From Planctomycetia bacterium (GTDB lineage: Bacteria > Planctomycetota > Planctomycetia > Pirellulales > S012-138), in NCBI GenBank assembly GCA_016177915.1, contig JACOUI010000001.1, positions 1-41,182 on the forward strand: a stretch of 41,182 nt of DNA, written 5' to 3'. Positions 9,094 through 17,591 of the stretch are shown here, in pieces (positions within the stretch are counted from its first letter, which is position 1; the number at the start of each line of letters is the position of its first letter). The translations under genes and the position numbers were made by a program. The notes beneath the pieces were generated by a model. The model worked only from the letters and a program-made list of their open reading frames with translations. It had not been told where the DNA came from and ran no database searches.

Positions 9094-9113
9094 GACGGCC
9101 CTTCCGGGCCGTC
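9094..9113. repeat. GACGGCCC/GGGCCGTC palindrome
   Basis: An 8-bp perfect stem with a 4-base loop, directly after the vWA stop codon. It resembles the interspersed palindromes found after many planctomycete genes and may serve as an mRNA 3' stabiliser ahead of the terminator at 9147. Confidence 0.6.
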
Positions 9114-9146
9114 ACGCGGCGGTCTCATTCAGTCGAAATCCACGCG

Positions 9147-9179
9147 CGGCCGGAGATCCCTCTCCGGCCGTTTGTTTTT
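9147..9179 (+). terminator. rho-independent terminator of the vWA gene
   Basis: CGGCCGGAGA and TCTCCGGCCG form a perfect 10-bp stem with a 4-base loop, followed by TTTGTTTTTG on the plus strand. It lies between the convergent vWA gene and the dehydratase remnant. Confidence 0.85.
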
Positions 9180-9196
9180 GCGCCGGCCACTGCAGG

Positions 9197-11018
9197 TCAC
9201 GCGTCCGCACGCTCAGACTCGCGCCCGGCCTCCAACGCCCGCACGATCGCGTCCGTGTCGTACACGCACCCGCCCCATGTCCCCCCGCTGGCCGCGACCA
9301 GCGCCGCCCAGAGCCGCGTGTCGTCCGGCAATCGCGCGTCGGGCCGCAGCGCCTTGTGCGGCGGCCGCGTCGCCAGAACTCGCGCCGCTTCGTCCGCCGA
9401 CAAGTCGCGCACTTTTCCCGTCGCCGCGTCGATCTCGCCCACCAGGTCGATGGCGCCTTCCAGCTTGCGCGTGTCGATGACGATCCGAATCCGGTCGCCG
9501 TCGCGCAAGCGCCCGATCGGCCCGCCGGCCAGCGCCTCCGGCCCGACGTGTCCGATGCACGCCCCCGTGCTGACGCCCGAAAACCGCGCGTCGGTGATCA
9601 CGGCCACCTCGCGGCCCCAGGAAAGGTGCTTGAGCGCCGACGTGACCTGATACGTCTCCTCCATGCCCGATCCCATTGGTCCGCGGCCCATGAGGATGAG
9701 CACGTCGCCTGGCCGCACCGGCTCGCTCCCTTTGGCGCCTTTGATGGCGGCGATGGCCGCCTGCTCCGTGCAAAAGACGCGCGCCGGGCCGGTCTTGCGA
9801 TAGACGCCGTCTTTGTCGATCACGCGCGGGTCGATGGCCGTGCTCTTGATGACCGACCCCTCCGGCGCGATGTTCCCTCGCGGAAAGCAAACCGTGCTCG
9901 TGAGGCCGCGCTCTTTCGCCCGCTGGGGCGACATGATGACGTCGTCGGGATCGACGCCGTCGCGTTCGGCCAGGACCTGCCGCAGCCGCGCGCGCCGCGG
10001 ACAGCGCTCCCACCACTGAAGCACCTCTTCCACGGTCACGCCGGCCGCCGTCAGTGCGTTCAGCTTCAACAGGCCCAGCTCGCGCAAGTGCAGCATCACC
10101 TCGGGCACGCCGCCGGCCAGGAACACGCGCACCGTCGGATGGCCGACCGGCCCGTTGGGCAAGGCGTCGACCAGGCGCGGCGTCCGGCGGTTGATCGCCG
10201 TCCAGTCCTCCACGGTCGGCCGCTTGAGTCCCGCCGCAAACGCGATCGCCGGCACGTGCAACAGCAGGTTCGTCGAGGCGCCGAACGCCGCGTGGACCGC
10301 CAGGGCGTTGTGCAAAGCGTCCTCGGTCAAAACATCGCGCACCGTCCGCCGGTTCTTTGCCAGCGCCAACAGGGCCTTCGCCGACCGCCGCGCCGCATCG
10401 AGCCAGATCGGCTGCCCCGACGGCGCTAGCGCCGTGTGCGCTAGCGCCAGGCCCAGCGCCTCCGCCACCACCTGCGAGCTGGCCGCCGTCCCCAAAAACT
10501 GGCATCCCCCCCCCGCCGTCGCGCAGGCCCGGCAGCCGGCCAGCGCCGCCTCCTCCAGCGTGATCTCCCCGTGCGCGAATCGCGCCCCGATCGATTGCAC
10601 CTTCCCCGCGTCCTCCCCCGAACATGCCGGGCGTGCCCTGCGTCCGCCCGTCGCAGGGATCGGAGCAATAGCCCGCGAACGGCACGCAGCCCAGCTCCTT
10701 GAGCGTTCGCGCCGCCGCCTGCACGAGAAGGCCCACCTCGTAGTGCCCGGTGTGATAGCCCAGTGCGATCGGCGTGCCGTCCTCAGCCCGCACGCCCCCC
10801 TGCGTGCTCAGGATCAGCATCTGGGGACCCAGCATCTCCCGCACGTTCCAACCCATGCCCGCGTTCTGCGTCAGCCCAAACAGGTCGCCGCTGGGCCGCT
10901 CGCGGAGCATCTCCTCCGTGAGCGGCAGGGCGCCCTGCGGGCCGGCGGCGGTCGTCTGCACGTCCCACAGATCGGGAAAGGCGCCGCCCAGGATTTCGTC
11001 GACGGAAGGAATCGCCAT
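9197..11018 (-). pseudogene. YjhG/YagF-type dehydratase (IlvD/Edd family), internal deletion and frameshift
   Basis: The N-terminal part (11018 down to about 10620) reads SVDEILGGAFPDLWDVQTTA, SGDLFGLTQNAGMGW and [18 protein letters not shown], matching YjhG/YagF, the sugar-acid dehydratases (D-xylonate type) of the IlvD/Edd superfamily. The C-terminal part continues in another frame from about 10617 to 9197 ([82 protein letters not shown]). In intact relatives about 60-65 residues lie between GMF and GEDAGK, including the CDKGLP segment whose cysteine helps bind the iron-sulfur cluster. Those residues are absent and the frame changes at the same point, so no active enzyme is expected. The C-terminal frame alone could be translated from 10600. 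Everything outside the junction is well conserved, so the loss is recent or the assembly is wrong. Confidence 0.85.
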
Positions 11019-11040
11019 AGTCGGGTCCACGTGACGAAAA

Positions 11041-11085
11041 AGCCCCCTCCCCCCTGCCGGGGGAGGGTTGGGGGGGGGGTTGCGG
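11041..11085. repeat. C-run/G-run palindromic repeat upstream of the dehydratase
   Basis: The segment holds CCCCCTCCCCCCTGCC facing GGGGGAGGG and a long G-run. It belongs to the same visual class as the C7-TTCCGAA-G7 element at 33692-33712, which sits inside a coding region. Such tracts are mobile-looking interspersed repeats and are also prone to sequencing slippage. Confidence 0.5.
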
Positions 11086-11200
11086 GCGAGAAGCAGCGCC
11101 CCAGCGTTTCTGCCGGTGCACTCTTGAGAGGCCCTGCGCCGCAGCTTGATTATAAATCAGCGGGCCTCGGCCGGTGAGTGCCGCCTATCGCGCTGGCGCG

Positions 11201-11233
11201 CAAAAACAAAGCCGCGCCGGATGCGGCGCGGCT
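11201..11233 (-). terminator. rho-independent terminator of the TM-prenyltransferase-repeat gene
   Basis: Read on the minus strand, AGCCGCGCC and GGCGCGGCT form a 9-bp stem with a short loop, followed by TTGTTTTTG. It lies 31 bases after the stop codon of the minus-strand gene at 11264-12907. Confidence 0.85.
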
Positions 11234-11263
11234 CTGCTGTTCGGCAAAACGTCCGCGGACGCG

Positions 11264-12907
11264 TTACTTGTCGAACTCGTCCTCGGTGCTCTGCTTGCGG
11301 TAGATCGGCAGGTGCCGATAGTAGACCTCCAGCGTCAAGACGCACATGCAGGTCGTGTAGTGCCGGCCGCCCACCTGGGCGCCGTGCCCGCCGTTGTAGA
11401 ACCAGCTTCCCAGCTCGTGCCCCTGCTTCACCTGGGTGTTGATCAGGTGGTCGCGCATCTGTTCGTTCCACTTCTTCCAGCGCTCGCCCTCCCAGTGGTG
11501 GAGCACCTGCGTGGCGTAGTAGTTGTAATACATGTCCGAGCGCGACGGGCCCTGCTTGCTCAGGAACTCCACTCCGCGGTCCAGCGCCCCGTTCTCCTTC
11601 TTCCAGCCGGTGTACATGCGGCACAAAAGGCCGATGGCCGTCGTGGCGGCGCCGCCGCCCGGCCCGGTGTATCCGTACTTCGCCCCGCTGTCCGACTGCA
11701 CGATGTTCAGGAAGTTGATCGCCCCCTTGATGGCATTCTCAGGCACGGCCAGGTAGGCCATGTGACCGCTCTTGAGCGCCATGAGCTGCCAGCCGACGAC
11801 CGAGGTGTCGCCCGGCTGCCTGGGCTGGTACCGCCAGCCGCCGCCGACCGGATCCTGCGCCGCCACGATGAAGTTGAGCGACGCCTGGGCGTAGTCCTTC
11901 AGATTCTTGTCCTGCGTCATCGCGTACGCTTCGCACAGCGCGATCGCGCAAATGCCGTGGCCGTACATGTGGCCGCTCGGCTCATACAGCGAGCCGTCCC
12001 GCTTCATCCGCTGCGTCAGGAAGTACAGCCCGCGATTCACGACTTCCTTGTACTTTCCCTGCCGGTGCGTGTGGCCGGCGCCCAGGAAGGCCATCAGGGC
12101 CATGCCGGTGGCCGCGTTGCGCGCGTCGCGGAGCGTGCCGGGGTTCTCTCCGTTGGGGTGGTTCGCCAGGCGATGGTCGTAGCTCCAGCCGCCGTCGGGA
12201 AGCTGGTGCCGCTTGAGCCATTCCAGGCCCAGCCGCACGGCCTCTTCGCTCTGGAGGCTGCCGCCGCCGTCCGCGAGCGCCCGCGACTTGGCCTTGCTGT
12301 CCGAGCGGGCACCGATTCCCTCGCCTTGCACTCCCTGGCCCTTGCCCAGAAGATTGTCCCTCCAGGCCGACGGCATGCCGATCTTCGCCAGCTCGACCTT
12401 CTTGGAACCGTCGTCGATGTCCTTGAATTCCGGGACGTCTTCCGCTTCCTGCGTGGTGATCGTGTCCAGCATCGCTTCGTTGTTGATGTTGTTGTCGACC
12501 GTCTCGATCGGCTCCTCGGGCACCTCCTTCAGTTCGGCCTCCGTATTGTCCAGCGCGCGGGCGAAGATGTCGCCTTTGCGGTCCTCTTGTCCCGGGATCG
12601 TGAGCAGGGCCAGGATCACCAGCACGATCACGTGCAGCACGGTGCTCGTGAGCCAGCTCGGGGCCGTCCAAATCAGCGTCGCCAACGTCTTGCCGCCCTC
12701 CTCCTCCATTTCTTCTTCCTCGTCCGGAGGCGGCTGGTTCGGGTTGGCCGATGGCTTGGCCTGAGAGACCGGCTTAGGCGCCGGCTTCAGGGTCTCGGCC
12801 TTCAGCGCCTGGGCCTTGGCAGCGGGCCGGCCCGGAGACGCACCCAGCGCCTGGGCCTTCTTCCTGAGGGTTTTCTTGCTCGGACATGTCTGCTCCAACG
12901 TCGGCAA
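11264..12907 (-). CDS. membrane-anchored prenyltransferase/squalene-cyclase-repeat protein
   Basis: An open frame of 547 residues. After a Lys/Ala/Pro-rich and then acidic segment (PPPDEEEEMEEEGG) comes one membrane helix (WLTSTVLHVIVLVILALLTI, about residues 82-102) and an extracytoplasmic acidic linker. An alpha-toroid of prenyltransferase/squalene-oxidase repeats follows from about residue 215: GLEWLKRHQLPDGGWSY, GLYFLTQRMKRDGSLYE, GGGWRYQPRQPGDTSVVGWQ, GVEFLSKQGPSRSDMYYNYY. The catalytic DXDD of true squalene cyclases is not seen, so a binding or structural role is more likely than cyclisation. The start is uncertain. The listed TTG has weak support. An ATG at 12887 with GGAG five bases upstream begins MSEQENPQEE, which looks like a natural N-terminus, but it is out of frame and stops after about 37 codons. 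A sequencing indel near 12830-12880 would explain this. Confidence 0.8.
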   Translation of the reverse strand: MPTLEQTCPSKKTLRKKAQALGASPGRPAAKAQALKAETLKPAPKPVSQAKPSANPNQPPPDEEEEMEEEGGKTLATLIWTAPSWLTSTVLHVIVLVILALLTIPGQEDRKGDIFARALDNTEAELKEVPEEPIETVDNNINNEAMLDTITTQEAEDVPEFKDIDDGSKKVELAKIGMPSAWRDNLLGKGQGVQGEGIGARSDSKAKSRALADGGGSLQSEEAVRLGLEWLKRHQLPDGGWSYDHRLANHPNGENPGTLRDARNAATGMALMAFLGAGHTHRQGKYKEVVNRGLYFLTQRMKRDGSLYEPSGHMYGHGICAIALCEAYAMTQDKNLKDYAQASLNFIVAAQDPVGGGWRYQPRQPGDTSVVGWQLMALKSGHMAYLAVPENAIKGAINFLNIVQSDSGAKYGYTGPGGGAATTAIGLLCRMYTGWKKENGALDRGVEFLSKQGPSRSDMYYNYYATQVLHHWEGERWKKWNEQMRDHLINTQVKQGHELGSWFYNGGHGAQVGGRHYTTCMCVLTLEVYYRHLPIYRKQSTEDEFDK

Positions 12908-13212
12908 AATCCGTGAATCACCCCTGACGTGGCGTCGAATGCGAACTGCACCCGAAGAGGCACGACCGCCCGGAATCGGCGAGCGAAGACGGCTCTGCTC
13001 GCCGTCAGATTAACCGTTTCTTCAGGCAATGCAAAGGACTTAACGCCGTTTTTGCCTTCCGGCTGCGAGCCGCCCCTCAACGGATCTGACGACCGTGCCG
13101 TCCGTCCACCACTTATCGTACTGGCCCGCGGCCGTTATTCCGCAACCTCCGAAAAGCAGCCGCCAGCCCATCGCGGCCGTTCCCTGTCCGCTGCTCGATG
13201 CGGGCTCGACGG
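12908..13212. other. 305-base intergenic region, nothing recognised
   Basis: This lies between two minus-strand genes. A minus-strand frame of 72 codons (13258 to 13040) overlaps the end of the Trp/Tyr-rich gene and has no recognisable features. No clear promoter or terminator was found. Confidence 0.4.
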
Positions 13213-13833
13213 CTACCAATCGTGGATGCCGCCGTAGGAGCGGCGGGACCCATCCCATTGCAGCATTTCGGGATGCGCTTCAAATTCGCCATCGTTTCCA
13301 GTCCAGCCCCATCCGCAGCCGCCCCACCACCGGTCCCCCGCCGAGCACCAAGGCCGGTAAAAGCCGTAGCTCGTCGCGTGCCAGGGCCGGTACAGCAATC
13401 CCCCATAAGACAGAGACCCGTAGGGCCATCCCCAGTAACTTCGGCCGTACGGCATGCCCGCATACCACATTCCCGCATACCACGGCCGGTACGCCCAGTG
13501 AGAGTACCAGGGCACGTAGGGGTACCGTCGGTACCAGGGCTGCCTCGGATAGACTCCATACCAGGGCAATCGCGGCTCGACGGCGGTTTTGGCCGCCGCC
13601 AAGACGACGGTGTACCACGGTCGCTGGGCGGTTTCGTACCAGGGCCTTGCGCCGCCGCTCGCGTATGTGGCAGCCCGCTGCCGGTTTCCGGCCGCCGGCC
13701 CGTACTCGCGCTCTTGACCGCTCAACGGGCGGTAATGAATTACCAACGCTGCGGCGACGCAGCCGATCGCGCACCGTCGAAGAAGGGAAACCTCGAAGCC
13801 ACGCCATCGTGTCTCGATCTCCCCATTCCGCAT
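13213..13833 (-). CDS. exported Trp/Tyr-rich repeat protein (PWY repeats), function unknown
   Basis: About 206 residues. A signal peptide (LLRRCAIGCVAAALVI) is followed by a domain dominated by Trp, Tyr, Pro, Gly and Arg. The triplet PWY recurs six times at irregular intervals of about 7-20 residues (RPWYETA, RPWYTVV, LPWYGVY, QPWYRRY, VPWYSHW, RPWYAGM) and decays to MWYAGM, RPWHATS and RPWCSAG. The C-terminal part is Gly/Trp-rich (WWGGCGWGWTG). No catalytic motif is seen. Such composition suggests a surface, carbohydrate-binding or cell-wall-associated structural protein. The start is uncertain: ATG 13854 and ATG 13833 both lie in a heptanucleotide repeat (13825-13852), so the native start may have been overwritten by repeat expansion. 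The second ATG is listed. Confidence 0.6.
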   Translation of the reverse strand: MRNGEIETRWRGFEVSLLRRCAIGCVAAALVIHYRPLSGQEREYGPAAGNRQRAATYASGGARPWYETAQRPWYTVVLAAAKTAVEPRLPWYGVYPRQPWYRRYPYVPWYSHWAYRPWYAGMWYAGMPYGRSYWGWPYGSLSYGGLLYRPWHATSYGFYRPWCSAGDRWWGGCGWGWTGNDGEFEAHPEMLQWDGSRRSYGGIHDW

Positions 13834-13852
13834 TCCGCCTTCCGAATTCCGC
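13825..13852. repeat. heptanucleotide tandem repeat (ATTCCGC)
   Basis: There are four 7-bp units: ATTCCGC, ATTCCGC, CTTCCGA, ATTCCGC. On the minus strand three units encode seven residues, which explains why the candidate starts of the Trp/Tyr-rich gene repeat as MRNSEGG/MRNGEIE. Heptamer repeats of a different sequence occur at 14542-14642. Confidence 0.75.
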
Positions 13853-14076
13853 ATGTCACACTCCCCCCGACTCCCACCCTATTTCGCCGACCCGCCAAGT
13901 CAACGACATTTGCTGCTCCGTCCTCGACACGACTTGAGCGCGGCGTCTTGAACCGCCGAAGAGAGTGAATCAGAATCACGCGGCGCCCCGGCGTCTGTCC
14001 CCGAACCTCCATCGCATTGCGGCCGTTCTCATGGCACATTGAGCACGTTGATGGCTGCCGCCTTTCGAGAAGCCCC

Positions 14077-14547
14077 ATGCCCAAAAACGCCCGACCCGGC
14101 CGGACCGCCAGGCCCGCGACCGGCTATCGGATCGTCCCCATGACCGCCGGCGATTTCCCGGAGGTCCTGGCCCTGTGGCGTTCGGTGGAAGGCGTGGGCT
14201 TGAACGAATCCGACTCGCCCGAGGCCCTGGCCGATTACCTCGCCCGCAACCCCGGCCTGAGCCTCGTCGCCCGCTGCGAAGGTCAGATTGTGGCCGCGGT
14301 GCTTTGCGGCCACGACGGCCGGCGCGGATACCTGCACCACGTGGCGGTGGCGGCGGGCCATCGCCGCCGGGGATTGGGCCGCCGGCTCGTCGAGCGGTGT
14401 TTGAAGGACCTGGCGGCCGAGCGCATTCTCCGCTGCAGCATCTTCCTGCAATCGCGCAACAGCGTCGGCCGCAACTTCTGGCTCGACCAAGGCTGGAACG
14501 AGCGGACCGACCTCGTGATCATGCAGCGCAACTGCAAGGGAAATTGA
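14077..14547 (+). CDS. GNAT-family N-acetyltransferase
   Basis: A 156-residue protein with one complete GNAT fold. YRIVPMTAGDFPEVLALW is strand 1 and helix 1. GYLHHVAVAAGHRRRGLGRR is motif A with the acetyl-CoA pyrophosphate loop (R-R-x-G-L-G-R). NSVGRNFWLDQGWNERTD is motif B with the usual GW. ATG 14077 has GAGAAG upstream and precedes the fold by about 18 residues; the frame is open to 14017 without support. The substrate cannot be told from sequence; the nearest kin in layout are YpeA-like and RimI-like small acetyltransferases. It converges with another acyltransferase-like gene across a heptamer-repeat stem. Confidence 0.88.
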   Translation: MPKNARPGRTARPATGYRIVPMTAGDFPEVLALWRSVEGVGLNESDSPEALADYLARNPGLSLVARCEGQIVAAVLCGHDGRRGYLHHVAVAAGHRRRGLGRRLVERCLKDLAAERILRCSIFLQSRNSVGRNFWLDQGWNERTDLVIMQRNCKGN

Positions 14548-14642
14548 GAATTGCAAATTGAAAAATGAAAATTGCAAATTGAAGAGACAAGGCGGCCTAG
14601 CGCCGTGTTTCAATTTGCAATTAAAAAGTTTCACTTTTCAAT
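14542..14642. repeat. inverted clusters of AT-rich heptamers between convergent genes
   Basis: Six units of an AATTGAA/AATTGCA heptamer run from 14542 to 14583. The stop codon of the GNAT gene lies in the first unit. After a GC-rich spacer with its own small stem (GGCG/CGCC), about five units in the opposite orientation (TTTCAAT, TTGCAAT) run from 14608 to 14642. Positions 14570-14583 and 14609-14622 are perfectly complementary (14 bp), so the transcript from either gene can fold into a long AU-rich hairpin. It may work as a bidirectional terminator. The same 7-bp periodicity with a different sequence occurs at 13825. Confidence 0.8.
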
Positions 14643-14670
14643 TTTTCTGCAAAGGTCTCCAACGCAATTC

Positions 14671-15792
14671 CTACTCCCGGTCATACAACCGATATCGCTT
14701 CGTGATCTTCGCGCCCCCTTTCTCCAACCCCATCCGCGCCAGGTCGTTCGTCTCCGACACCCACGAGAACTCCACCTCCTCGATCCCCTGCGACAGCAAT
14801 CGCGGCACGAGCCCCCCCAAGAGCACGATCCCCAACCCCCACCGCTGAAACTCCGGCACCACGTTGATGCTCACCACCCGCACCCGGCGGATGTGGTTCC
14901 TCGCCCGCAGCAGCTTCAAGAACCCCAAGGGAAACAGCCGCCCGTCGATCTCCTTGATCGTCGGGTTGAAATCCGGCAGACAGAGCACGACGCCCGCCGT
15001 CTTGCCTTCCGCCTCGACGGCCACCGCCAGGTCCGGCACGAGCAGGTGCTTCAGCGACGCGGCCAGCTCGCTCACCTCGCCCCGCGTGAGCGGCACAAAG
15101 CCCCACATCGTCCCGCAGGCCCGGTTGTACATCTCCAAAAACAGCTCCACCTCCTGGCGGAACTTTTTCTTGTTCATGGGTCGGACGACCGCCCCGGCCC
15201 GCTCCGTCGCCCCCTCCACCAGGTGCTTCAGCCGTTCCGCCACCTTCGGCAACTGCTCCATGTGCCCAAAGTACGCCAGGAGGTCGTGCGTCTTCGCAAA
15301 CCCGCAGCCCTCGATCAGCTTCGCGTAATAGGGCGGGTTGTAGGTCATCATGAACGTGGGCGGGCTGTCGAATCCCTCGACGAGCAGGCCGCATTCGTAG
15401 TTCATCGACGGATTGACCGGCCCGCGGATCGCCCGCACGTCCCGCTCGGCCAGCCACTGCCGCACGGATTCGAAGAGCGCTGCTGCGACCTGCGGATCGT
15501 CGATCGACTCAAAAAACCCAAAAAACCCGCGCCGTTCCTGGTGAATGCGGTTGTGCTCGTGATTCAGGATCGCGCAGATGCGGCCCACGACTTCGTCGCC
15601 GCGCCGCGCCAGAAACGTCTCCTGCTCGGCGATTTCCTGGAAAGGGTGCCGCTTCCAGCCCACGAGCTGCTTGAAGTTGGCGCGCAGCGGCGGGACCCAG
15701 TGGGGGTCATTCTTGTAGAGCGTCCAGGCGAACTGCAGGAACGCCCGGCGGTCGTTCCACGAGCGGACGGAAGTGACGGAAACGTCTGGCAT
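14671..15792 (-). CDS. YghO-like N-acetyltransferase-domain protein
   Basis: A 373-residue protein of the conserved family related to E. coli YghO, annotated generally as GNAT-domain. Recognisable blocks are FAWTLYKNDPHWVPPLRAN near the start, FFGFFESIDDPQVAAALF, RGPVNPSMNYECGLLVEGFD, MMTYNPPYYAKLIEGCGF, and a C-terminal acetyltransferase-like half (VRVVSINVVPEFQRWGLGIV, then EFSWVSETNDLARMGLEKGG). The Q-R-W-G-L-G segment corresponds to the acetyl-CoA loop. The family function is not established. It is likely cytoplasmic, with no signal or membrane helix. ATG 15792 gives the expected N-terminus. It converges with the GNAT gene at 14077. Confidence 0.8.
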   Translation of the reverse strand: MPDVSVTSVRSWNDRRAFLQFAWTLYKNDPHWVPPLRANFKQLVGWKRHPFQEIAEQETFLARRGDEVVGRICAILNHEHNRIHQERRGFFGFFESIDDPQVAAALFESVRQWLAERDVRAIRGPVNPSMNYECGLLVEGFDSPPTFMMTYNPPYYAKLIEGCGFAKTHDLLAYFGHMEQLPKVAERLKHLVEGATERAGAVVRPMNKKKFRQEVELFLEMYNRACGTMWGFVPLTRGEVSELAASLKHLLVPDLAVAVEAEGKTAGVVLCLPDFNPTIKEIDGRLFPLGFLKLLRARNHIRRVRVVSINVVPEFQRWGLGIVLLGGLVPRLLSQGIEEVEFSWVSETNDLARMGLEKGGAKITKRYRLYDRE

Positions 15793-15877
15793 GCGGGAAG
15801 CAACGCGCCGCGCCCGGCGATGAGGGGAAGCCGGCAGTTTTGTGAGGCGTACACTTTACACTCACCGGCGGCCGACG

Positions 15878-17008
15878 TTAATGCCGGTCGAGGGCGAAGG
15901 GCGCCAGGTCGACCTCCGGGGACAGTCCGAGGATCAACTGCGACATCACGACCGCCGTGCCGGTCGAAAGGTGCAGCCCGCTGCGAAAATGCCCGGCCGC
16001 GACGAAGCAGTTTTCGACGCCGGGAACCGGACCGAGATACGGCAGCCCGTCGGCCGAACCGGGCCGCAGGCCGGCCCAGGCCGCCTCCACCGGCGCCGCC
16101 CGGAGCGACGGACACAGCGTTATCGCCAGTTGCATCAGACCGGTCACGCCCTCGGGCGTCGTCTGCGTGTCGAAGCCCGCGTCTTCCTCCGTCGAGCCGA
16201 CGAGGACGCGACCGTCCGTGCGCGGGACGAGATACCGCGATCCCTCGTTGAGGATGTGCCGCGGCGGGACGGCCGGCGGGACGGCCGTGTTCAAGAGCAC
16301 GATCTGCCCGCGAATCGGCTTGATCGCCACGCTCAATCCGATCTTTGCCAAAAGCGCCCGCGTCCAAGCACCGCTTGAGACGCAGACCCTGCCGGCCGAC
16401 CGCGTGCCGTCGGATGTGACGACGGCCTTCACTCGTCCCTTTTCGATTTGAAATCCCTCGACCCGCACGCCCGATTCCACGACCACGCCGCGCCGGGCGC
16501 AAGCCGCCAGAAGCGCGCGGACGTGCCAGGGGTTGCGAAGCTGGCCTTCGTCGGGCACGTGAACGGCGGCGAGGACGGCCGGCGCGTCGAGGGCCGGCTC
16601 CAGCGCCGCCAGGCCGTCACACGGCACGTCGCGCACGTCGATCCCCGACGCCCGCCACTCGCCCGCGGCCTGGCGCAGGATGCGCACGTCGTCGCCGGTC
16701 CGCGCCAAGTGCAGCCCGCCGGTGCGACGGTAGCCGTTGTCGCAGCCGGTTTCCTCCCTCAACCGGGCCGACCAAACCGGGTGCAGGGCATGGCTCAGTC
16801 CGGCAAGCTGCAAATAGGGATGATCGCCGGACCGAAGAACAGCGGCGGGCAAAATTCCCGCGCCGGCCCAGGACGACTCGCGGCCGGGCAGGGACTGGTC
16901 CAGCACGCGCACGCCGGCGGCCGGCGACGCCATCTTTCGAGCAAGCTCGTAGGCCAGCGACAGTCCGATCACGCCGCCGCCGACAATTAGGACGTCGTCC
17001 GCCGTCAT
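15878..17008 (-). CDS. thiO: glycine oxidase ThiO-like FAD-dependent oxidoreductase
   Basis: A 376-residue D-amino-acid-oxidase-type flavoprotein. The FAD-binding Rossmann motif GGGVIGLSLAYELARK is at residues 10-25, followed by VRVLDQSLPGRESSWAGAGI, where SSWAGAGIL is the ThiO/DadA signature. GGLHLARTGDD, the FAD-contacting CVSSGAWT near residue 220, and the C-terminal GLRPGSADGLPYLGPVPG and HFRSGLHLSTGTA complete the fold. Glycine oxidase makes the imine needed for the thiazole moiety of thiamine, so this gene likely serves thiamine synthesis although no other thi genes are nearby. ATG 17008 starts directly before the FAD motif. The inverted-repeat-bounded cassette begins 118 bases upstream. 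Confidence 0.9.
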   Translation of the reverse strand: MTADDVLIVGGGVIGLSLAYELARKMASPAAGVRVLDQSLPGRESSWAGAGILPAAVLRSGDHPYLQLAGLSHALHPVWSARLREETGCDNGYRRTGGLHLARTGDDVRILRQAAGEWRASGIDVRDVPCDGLAALEPALDAPAVLAAVHVPDEGQLRNPWHVRALLAACARRGVVVESGVRVEGFQIEKGRVKAVVTSDGTRSAGRVCVSSGAWTRALLAKIGLSVAIKPIRGQIVLLNTAVPPAVPPRHILNEGSRYLVPRTDGRVLVGSTEEDAGFDTQTTPEGVTGLMQLAITLCPSLRAAPVEAAWAGLRPGSADGLPYLGPVPGVENCFVAAGHFRSGLHLSTGTAVVMSQLILGLSPEVDLAPFALDRH

Positions 17009-17125
17009 CCGCCGCTCTCCCGCACGACACGCGGCTGCTCCGGACGGTGCGCGTCAACGTTGGCCAGGGTGTCTTGCGCGCTATTGTAGTCGTCGTCGGC
17101 GGGCCGTCGAGGCGACGCCGCATGG

Positions 17126-17141
17126 GGTAGTGTCCTAATTT
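17126..17141 (+). repeat. left terminal inverted repeat of the cassette
   Basis: GGTAGTGTCCTAATTT, perfect partner of 19282-19297. It lies in the upstream region of thiO. Confidence 0.8.
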
Positions 17142-17591
17142 GACCGCTGGCCGATCCGGCTAGCGCACGAAAAAGCCCACGAACGACAAGGTGTGCATGG
17201 GCCTTCGGATGATGGGCTAGACGCTAGCGCCGATCATCCTTTAGGATTTGGCTCGTCCCGTTATAGGGACTACTTCTTTCGTCGCTGCACTTGCGACAGG
17301 GCCGATCCTGCGGCGGTCTTCGAGGTCTTCGAGGAATTGGGGTTCCTCAAGACCTTTGAAGCCGCCGAGGCGGCCGGCCGGTGAGTAGTTTTGCACTTGC
17401 TCATCTTGGCAATTCTCCAGAATCCTCCTTGGGCCATCCGTGGTCCGCTGGTTCGGAGTTCGCCAACGGCGGAAAACGACACATAAGGGTCGTCTTATTT
17501 TTTGTCGGCCGCCGTGCCGGCCATCCTGGCTGTCATCCTACCCGTCCTTTCTGCGCGGAACGAAACAACTAACGCGGCCCTCAGCAGAGTT
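17142..17591. other. 450-base left arm of the cassette without a convincing gene
   Basis: Two 63-codon frames (17193-17384 and 17381-17572) can be read on the plus strand but neither shows a family motif or sustained protein-like composition. A direct near-repeat of 'gtcttcgag' type occurs at 17315-17335. The segment could be the decayed remnant of a transposase or the 3' region of the minus-strand gene that ends at 17592. Confidence 0.35.

Noticed and set aside
11148..11160. TATAAT on the minus strand upstream of the dehydratase remnant
   Set aside because: No acceptable -35 element at the right distance; a -10 match alone is not enough.
17193..17572. Two 63-codon frames in the left arm of the cassette as possible transposase remnants
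   Set aside because: No DDE or other transposase motif is visible and neither frame has protein-like composition over its length.
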